From the NCBI GenBank assembly GCA_963169455.1, contig CAUJDW010000077.1, positions 1-53,227 of the forward strand: a DNA stretch of 53,227 bases. Direction: 5' to 3'. Source of the stretch: Bacteroidota bacterium (GTDB lineage: Bacteria > Bacteroidota > Bacteroidia > Chitinophagales > Saprospiraceae). The notes beneath the pieces were generated by a model. It did no database searches, was not told the DNA's origin, and saw only the letters and a list, made by a program, of their open reading frames with translations. A program made the position numbers and the translations under genes. Below, one piece after another: positions 48,038 to 53,227 of this stretch. Each line of letters starts with the position of its first letter. The stretch's first letter is position 1.

Positions 48038-50353
48038 GTGAACTACGAACGAACGCTATTCCGCTATTCCCGTATATTCATTCTGCTTCCCGTGCTCGTG
48101 GCGCTGGCCTTGATGATTCCACTGCGGCATGCCCGCATCAATCCTGACCTCAACGCCTACCTGCCGGGAGAACTGCCGGCAAGGCAAAACCTGGCCCGCC
48201 TGGAGGAAGCATTTGGCAAATATGAGCCTATACTTATTTTTTTCGAAACGGACGACGTATTGAAAACCCCTACTCTTGAACGCATCCGGGGCCTGAGCAA
48301 AGCGCTGAACCGCAGTCTGAAATTCAACCGGGTGGCCTCTCTTTTCGACACCAAAAACATCCGGGGAGAAGACGGAGCCATGATCGTCGGCCCCGTTGTG
48401 AAACGCATCCCGGAAAGCGAAGCACAACGGGAGCGCCTCCGCGAGGAAATCCGCGGCAATGAGCTGGCTTACGGGCTGGTGGTGTCGGAAGATTTCCACT
48501 ACGCCCTCCTCCTGGCCAATCCGGCCAAAGGGGTATCCGACGATGAAGCGGTGGCCATGGTAAAAGCACTTCTGAAGCATCATCCCGGCGAGGAAAAAGT
48601 TTACCTCAACGGCATGCCCTATCTCAAAAGCGAAATACAAGCGCGCACCACGCGCGACATGGCCATCCTGCTGCCACTGGGGTTGCTGGTAATGGCCGTT
48701 TTCCTGTATATGTCCTTCCGGGAAAAAAGAGGCGTGCTGCTGCCGCTTTCGGTGGTTGCCCTTTCCATCATCCTCTCCATGGGGCTGCTTCCCTTGTTCG
48801 GCTGGGAACTGAGCATCATCGCCATCCTGGCGCCCATTCTGATGATTGCCATCGCCAACAACTATGGCATCCACATTATCGCCCGCTATCAGGAGTTGAA
48901 TGCCTTACGCCCGGACTGGAACATGCGGCAGATCGTGGGGCATGCCCTTTGGCATCTCGACAAGCCCATTCTCTTCACCGCTCTGACTACCATTGTGGGC
49001 GTGCTGGGGTTGGCCACGCATATCATGCTGCCCGCCAGGCAGATGGGCATCGTGTCGGCCATCGGTGTCGCCTTCGCCCTGCTGCTGAGCCTGTCCTTCC
49101 TGCCGGCTATTCTGGTTAACATGAAAAAGGGAAAGGTGCGATCCGGATTCGCCGAAGTACGCCATAGCTGGCCCGGCCGCCTGCTGGGCCGGCTGGCCGA
49201 TGTGAGCACCCATCATCCCAGGCTGGCGGCAGGCACTTTTGCCGCCTTCCTGATCATCCTGGGATTGGGGCTGACGCGGCTGCATGTAAGCATCCACAAC
49301 GAGAACATTTTGCCGCCGAAACACCCTTTGCGCCTGTCCACTGCGATCGCTAACGAGCATTTCGGGGGTATCCAACACGCCACCCTGATGTGGGAGGGAG
49401 ATATGAAAGACCCTGCTATCCTGCGCCGGATGGAAGCGGCGGCACAGCAACTGGAAGCTCTCCCGGAGGTGGGCAAGGTGGTATCACTGGCTACAGTGGT
49501 GCGCAAGATGAGCGAGGCGCTGAACGATCCGGCCGATCCCCGGTACGGAAATATCCCGGAAACGCGGGAGGCCGTGGCGCAGTACCTGGAGCTCTATTCC
49601 ATGAGCGGCGAGCCGGAAGGCCTGGAGCAGTTGGTTGACTTCGGCTATACCCGGGCCAGCATGGCCGTTCAGTTCAGGGCCGGCAGCCTGAAGCAATTCA
49701 GGCAGGCCATCGGCCAAATGGAGGCGATTGTAAAAAAAGACCCTAACTGTGTGCTCCTTGGCGGCCAATCCCTGCTGGAGTACGAACTGGCCACCTCCGT
49801 CGTGCGGGGGCAGGCTTACTCACTGGCTTTTGCATCCGTGGCCATCGCCCTGTTGCTGTTCCTCATCTTCCGGTCTGTAGCGGCAGGCCTGATGGGTGGC
49901 CTACCCCTGGCCTTCGCCCTGATCTGTAATTTCGGCCTGATGGGCTGGCTGGGCATCAGGCTCGACATCGCCACCTCCCTGCTCTCATCGATCGCCATCG
50001 GCATCGGGGTCGACTACACCATCCACTTTTTCTGGCGATTGCGGTGTGAATTGGAGGGGGGGCTTTCCTATGCCAGGGCCATTCAAAAAACCCTGTTCAC
50101 CACGGGCCGGGGCATTACCATCAACGCCATTTCGGTGATGCTGGGTTTTGCGGTGCTTTTTTGCTCGGCCCTGTCCATCCTGAAGGCCTTCGCCCTGCTG
50201 ATCCTGTTTTCCTTACTGCTGTGCCTGTTGTGCGCCCTCGTGCTCATTCCAGCCCTGAGCATCTGGCTGAAGCCTCATTTTTTGACCAAAAACTGTAAGC
50301 ATGAAAAGGAAATACATGATGGCCGCCGCCCTCGCGCTGCTGCTATCCTTTAA
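48038..50353 (+). CDS. RND/MMPL superfamily transporter
   Basis: A 771-residue inner-membrane protein with the two-fold RND plan. One N-terminal helix (about 12-28) is followed by a periplasmic domain and a five-helix block around residues 205-370 (ILLPLGLLVMAVFLYMSF and IAILAPILMIAIANNYGIHI). A second helix near 395, a second periplasmic domain and a second block around 590-755 (IAIGIGVDYTIHFFWRLRC) follow. Sterol-sensing/MMPL-like proteins of this class move lipids or hydrophobic molecules outward by proton antiport. The start is GTG at 48038. The last ~17 codons overlap the next gene by 53 bp in another frame, which points to coupled translation. Confidence 0.92.
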   Translation: MNYERTLFRYSRIFILLPVLVALALMIPLRHARINPDLNAYLPGELPARQNLARLEEAFGKYEPILIFFETDDVLKTPTLERIRGLSKALNRSLKFNRVASLFDTKNIRGEDGAMIVGPVVKRIPESEAQRERLREEIRGNELAYGLVVSEDFHYALLLANPAKGVSDDEAVAMVKALLKHHPGEEKVYLNGMPYLKSEIQARTTRDMAILLPLGLLVMAVFLYMSFREKRGVLLPLSVVALSIILSMGLLPLFGWELSIIAILAPILMIAIANNYGIHIIARYQELNALRPDWNMRQIVGHALWHLDKPILFTALTTIVGVLGLATHIMLPARQMGIVSAIGVAFALLLSLSFLPAILVNMKKGKVRSGFAEVRHSWPGRLLGRLADVSTHHPRLAAGTFAAFLIILGLGLTRLHVSIHNENILPPKHPLRLSTAIANEHFGGIQHATLMWEGDMKDPAILRRMEAAAQQLEALPEVGKVVSLATVVRKMSEALNDPADPRYGNIPETREAVAQYLELYSMSGEPEGLEQLVDFGYTRASMAVQFRAGSLKQFRQAIGQMEAIVKKDPNCVLLGGQSLLEYELATSVVRGQAYSLAFASVAIALLLFLIFRSVAAGLMGGLPLAFALICNFGLMGWLGIRLDIATSLLSSIAIGIGVDYTIHFFWRLRCELEGGLSYARAIQKTLFTTGRGITINAISVMLGFAVLFCSALSILKAFALLILFSLLLCLLCALVLIPALSIWLKPHFLTKNCKHEKEIHDGRRPRAAAIL

Positions 50354-51077
50354 CCTCCCGGGCCAGGATGCCCGGCAGATCGCTGAAAAGGCCAATGAAG
50401 CTATCGAATTCAAGGCCATGGAGATGGCCGCCACGCTGTCCATACGCGATGGGCGGGGCAACGAACGGATTCGGCAGATAGCCACTGCCAGCCGGACGTT
50501 CGGCGGGGTTACCAAAACCCTGATGAAGTTCCTGGCGCCTGCTGACGTCAAAGGCGCCGCCATGCTGATTTACGATTACGAAGACCGCAGCGACGATATG
50601 TGGATTTTCCTGCCCGCACTGCGCAAAACCCGCCGTATCGTGAGCAGCGAAAAAGGCAAAAGCTTCATGGGTTCGGAATTCTCCAACGCGGATATGGCCC
50701 GCCCAAACGCCGGGCAGTTTAACCACAAACTCCTGGGCTCGGCCACCATTGCCGGGAAGGATTGCTGGAAGGTCGAATCCACCTGCCTCAACGAAGACAT
50801 CGAGGACGAACTTGGCTACAGCAGGCAGGTTGCCTACATCGAAAAAGGCGCCTACCTGACCCGGCAGGCCGAGTATTACGATTTCGATGGCAAACTGTTC
50901 AAAGTTTTATCCCTGAGCAGGTTTGAGAAGCAGGCCAATGGCAAGTATTTCGCCTTTCACATGGAAATGCAAAACCGGCAGAACGGCCGCAGTTCAGTTA
51001 TCGCTATCGGCCGGTTTCAGGTAGGTTCCGGTTTGGAGGAAAGTTATTTCTCAGCCGCCAACCTGGAAAAGCTGTGA
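50301..51077 (+). CDS. LolA-like outer-membrane lipoprotein-sorting protein
   Basis: A 258-residue periplasmic protein with a signal peptide (MKRKYMMAAALALLLSFNLP, then GQDA). The remaining part matches the LolA-like family found beside RND transporters: FLAPADVKGAAMLIYDYEDR, DMWIFLPALRKTRRIVSSEK, GKSFMGSEFSNADM and VAYIEKGAYLTRQAEYYDFD. The half-barrel fold binds acyl chains, so it could hand lipid or lipoprotein from the RND protein to the outer-membrane barrel. It begins 53 bp before the end of the RND gene. Alternative Met starts at residues 6 and 7 would reduce the overlap only slightly. Confidence 0.88.
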   Translation: MKRKYMMAAALALLLSFNLPGQDARQIAEKANEAIEFKAMEMAATLSIRDGRGNERIRQIATASRTFGGVTKTLMKFLAPADVKGAAMLIYDYEDRSDDMWIFLPALRKTRRIVSSEKGKSFMGSEFSNADMARPNAGQFNHKLLGSATIAGKDCWKVESTCLNEDIEDELGYSRQVAYIEKGAYLTRQAEYYDFDGKLFKVLSLSRFEKQANGKYFAFHMEMQNRQNGRSSVIAIGRFQVGSGLEESYFSAANLEKL

Positions 51078-51256
51078 AGCCTGTAATACTGCAAGCATAA
51101 GGTTTATTCACTTCTCAAACACCTCTGCCATATCCACCTCAAAGCCGGAAAAAATGCCGGCCGGCGCCTTTTCTCCTCGTGTAAAAGGCCTTTGGCGGAT
51201 CAATTGGTGGCGCCCGTCGGGCTGCAGGCTATAGATAAGCAATGTGCCTTAAACGA

Positions 51257-51288
51257 AAAGGGCGCCGGAGATTTCCCCAGCGCCCTTT
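51257..51288 (-). terminator. Hairpin downstream of the T9SS cargo gene
   Basis: AAAGGGCGC (51257-51265) pairs with GCGCCCTTT (51280-51288). On the minus strand the stem is followed by TTCGTTT. It lies about 60 bp past the cargo gene stop at 51351 and also downstream of the LolA-like gene on the plus strand, so it may stop both. A second weaker hairpin, CAGCAGGCC/GGCCCGCTG, is at about 51314-51335. Confidence 0.6.
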
Positions 51289-51350
51289 CGCCTGTTTATT
51301 CACCATGGAGAAAACAGCAGGCCAAATGGCCCGCTGCCTCCCTTGGTTTC

Positions 51351-53227
51351 TTATTCCACAACAACCATCTTCTTGGTAGCCGTGAACTCAGCCGTTGCCA
51401 CGGTGTAGGTCAGTACGCCTGCCGGCAGGCCGTTGCCGCTTACAACCACCTGGTTGTAACCTTTAACGCCGTCCATGCGGACAAGCTTCAGCACCTTACC
51501 CGTTACATCGCTGACCGTCATCGTCACCTGGGCGTCTGCCGGCAGGTTGAAGCCGATCATCGTCTCACCCTTGAAGGGGTTCGGCGTGTTCTGATACAGC
51601 TCGAAACCAGCAGATACCACCGTGCCGTTGCTGAACTGGATAGCTACGTCCATGTATTCGCCGCCGCGGTTGTAGGCTTCCGCCTTCGTCACGCGGTTGC
51701 TGATGCTCAGCAGCTCGCTCAGCTGGCCATCCGCCTTGGCGCGGAATACCAGGCTGAACAGGCCCTGGCCGGCTTCTGCCTGGCCGTTCCAGCTCGTTGC
51801 AATAGCGCCTTCGCTCACGCGAGTCAGGCCGAAGTTCTCTTCCGTTGCCACGCCGCTGATGATGTCCACCAGTTCGAGGGCTGCGTTGTCGAACATCAGC
51901 GTACCCTGGTAGCCGTCTACATCGGCCGTGCCGGCTGCAAACGTTACCGTGTACTCGTTGCCTGCCTTGACAGCCTCATCGGCTACCTGGAAGGCAAACG
52001 CGCCTACGATGTTGCGCTCTTCCACCGAGCTGAAGCTGTTCGTTTCAGCGTCCAGGTTCACGTCGCCCACCTTCACGGCTACGAAGTCAGCATTGCTGAT
52101 GCCCGTTGCCGGCAGGTTGTTGATGTTCACCACTTCGGGGAAGTCTTCGAACCACGGGTTGGCCGGGTTCGGGAATACGTAAGCACGCTCTACGAAGCGC
52201 CAGCTCGTGTTGTTCGCGAATTCGGTGTCGATCGACAGGATCAGCTTGCGCAGCTGGATCAGGTCGAGGGTCGTGATCGATTCGGAGTTGTTCACGTCGG
52301 CTGCGATCATCTTGTACGGGCTGTTCAGCGGCTGCACACCCAGGATGTGCTTGCTGATCAGCACCAGGTCGAACGTGGAGACACCGTTGAGGTAGTCGCC
52401 ATCGCGCTGCGGCGTCACCGTGTAGTCGTAGCCTTCCTGCAGGCTGTTGAATGCGTAGGAACCGCTCGCGTTGGTCATCATCGTGGCTGCGCCCTGGCCC
52501 GAGAGGCTAACCTCTACGTTCTCAACTGCGCTGTTGGTTTCCGTCGACACTGCGCCGGATACCGCCAGTTGAGCGCCGCCGCACAGGTCGAACAGGTTGT
52601 CCTGCACCAGGATGTAGGTCTCGCAGAAGTCACCGTTGCCGGCAGCATCCCATGCCCAGATCTCAACCACCAACGTGCCCGTGTCGGCGCACGTCAGGGT
52701 CAGGCCCGTAACGCTCTGGTCAACGGGGTCGCCACTGCGGTTGATCGAGTAGGTAACCGGGCCGGAGCAGTCGCCCATCGGGCTGACGATGAAGTCAGAT
52801 GCCCAGATAGCCGTCTGGCCGGTGTCAGGCGTGCCGTCGCCGTCGCTGTCAAAGGCCATCAGCTCGATTGCCAGGCCGTTGATGCAGGTCGGGGCGGGCG
52901 GCTTGCAGTCTACTACGCAGAACGGCAGCAGTTCGGCATCAGCGTTGCCGCAACCGTCTTCTACGTGTACTTCGAATGCGTGGCAGCCGATCGGGAAGTT
53001 GCCCGTGATCGTATAGTTCGGGTACGTGCCGCTCAGCGCACCGCTGTTCGTCAGGTCGGCGTCGATCGTGCCGTCTGCGCCTGCATCCAGGAACACCTTG
53101 ATCGTCAGGTCATCCGGCGTGCAGTTCTCGTCGATCTCGAACGGATACGTCACAAGGCCCGTGCAGGTCTCGTTGTCGTAGCTGCAGAAGTCGTCAGGCT
53201 GCGTGAAGATGATCTTCGGGTCGATAT
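51351..53227 (-). CDS. T9SS cargo protein with dockerin-like and cohesin-like domains (5' end missing)
   Basis: At least 625 residues; the frame is open to the window edge, so the N-terminus is missing. The visible part has HYR/PKD-like repeats rich in Cys and Asp (DENCTPDD, DGCGNADAELLPFCVVDC). A carboxypeptidase-regulatory-like domain follows (VSGAVSTETNSAVENVEVSL), then two dockerin-like calcium repeats (RDGDYLNGVSTFDLVLISKH and ADVNNSESITTLDLIQLRKL). Next is a cohesin-like beta domain (YTVTFAAGTADVDGYQGTLM). The C-terminus is a type A T9SS sorting domain (FELYQNTPNPFKGETMIGFN ... TATKKMVVVE). It is probably a large surface protein exported by the GldKLMN machine. Confidence 0.9.
   Translation of the reverse strand, partial: IDPKIIFTQPDDFCSYDNETCTGLVTYPFEIDENCTPDDLTIKVFLDAGADGTIDADLTNSGALSGTYPNYTITGNFPIGCHAFEVHVEDGCGNADAELLPFCVVDCKPPAPTCINGLAIELMAFDSDGDGTPDTGQTAIWASDFIVSPMGDCSGPVTYSINRSGDPVDQSVTGLTLTCADTGTLVVEIWAWDAAGNGDFCETYILVQDNLFDLCGGAQLAVSGAVSTETNSAVENVEVSLSGQGAATMMTNASGSYAFNSLQEGYDYTVTPQRDGDYLNGVSTFDLVLISKHILGVQPLNSPYKMIAADVNNSESITTLDLIQLRKLILSIDTEFANNTSWRFVERAYVFPNPANPWFEDFPEVVNINNLPATGISNADFVAVKVGDVNLDAETNSFSSVEERNIVGAFAFQVADEAVKAGNEYTVTFAAGTADVDGYQGTLMFDNAALELVDIISGVATEENFGLTRVSEGAIATSWNGQAEAGQGLFSLVFRAKADGQLSELLSISNRVTKAEAYNRGGEYMDVAIQFSNGTVVSAGFELYQNTPNPFKGETMIGFNLPADAQVTMTVSDVTGKVLKLVRMDGVKGYNQVVVSGNGLPAGVLTYTVATAEFTATKKMVVVE

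Overview
The window looks like chromosomal DNA of a GC-rich member of the Bacteroidota, most likely the Saprospiria (Lewinella/Phaeodactylibacter-like). Three things support this. There is a complete gldK-gldL-gldM-gldN cluster with a sprF/porP gene beside it. The last gene has a type IX secretion (T9SS) C-terminal sorting domain. Many genes are preceded by the Bacteroidota-type promoter TTTG-N19/20-TAnnTTTG. The genus-level guess is inference. No rRNA, CRISPR array, phage or complete insertion sequence was seen.

Layout. 0-6 kb is a minus-strand run: a MerR regulator, gatB, a DUF3667 membrane protein, a CapA-like lipoprotein and an M23 peptidase, the last divergent from alaS (6.3-9.0 kb). 9-15 kb holds two small hypothetical genes, a Gfo/Idh/MocA oxidoreductase with a lipoprotein and a sugar-phosphate transferase, then rplU and an unusual rpmA whose L27 product carries a C-terminal helix-hairpin-helix tail. 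15-19 kb is a minus-strand operon of an FAD amine/glycine-oxidase-type enzyme, an OstA-like LPS-transport protein and a BatE-like TPR/SH3 protein. 19-22 kb is an ExbB/4-TM protein/ExbD/ExbD energiser operon with a tRNA-Ser(GGA) just upstream. 22-29 kb is housekeeping: tatD, rnhA, def, ruvX, an ABC exporter and an UPF1-like helicase. 29-35.5 kb is the gliding/T9SS core. 35.5-51 kb is accessory: a DUF255 thioredoxin-domain protein, an FAD lipoprotein, a metallopeptidase/propeller/barrel protein, a Uma2 nuclease, a GH1 beta-glucosidase, a membrane AraC regulator, and an outer-membrane barrel/RND/LolA-like cassette. The window ends inside a T9SS cargo gene with dockerin-like repeats.

How the parts relate. 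GldKLMN and SprF build the T9SS and gliding apparatus; the 51-53 kb protein is a likely substrate. ExbB/ExbD use the proton gradient to energise outer-membrane processes, OstA serves LPS export, and the barrel/RND/LolA-like trio looks like a separate inner-to-outer-membrane lipid or hydrophobic-compound route. The window is therefore rich in envelope biogenesis functions.

The least expected content is non-coding. Two copies of a ~133-bp palindromic MITE, each bounded by a perfect 8-bp target duplication and with GTAA ends like IS66-family elements, sit 9 bp upstream of gatB and on the stop codon of rnhA. A ~250-bp imperfect palindrome with a perfect 17-bp core follows the MerR gene. Two short-unit tandem arrays (mixed 7/8-mers, and 26 uninterrupted 8-mers) lie between genes. 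Palindromic repeats bracket the GH1 gene at both ends. Hairpins sit in the gaps of the gld operon.
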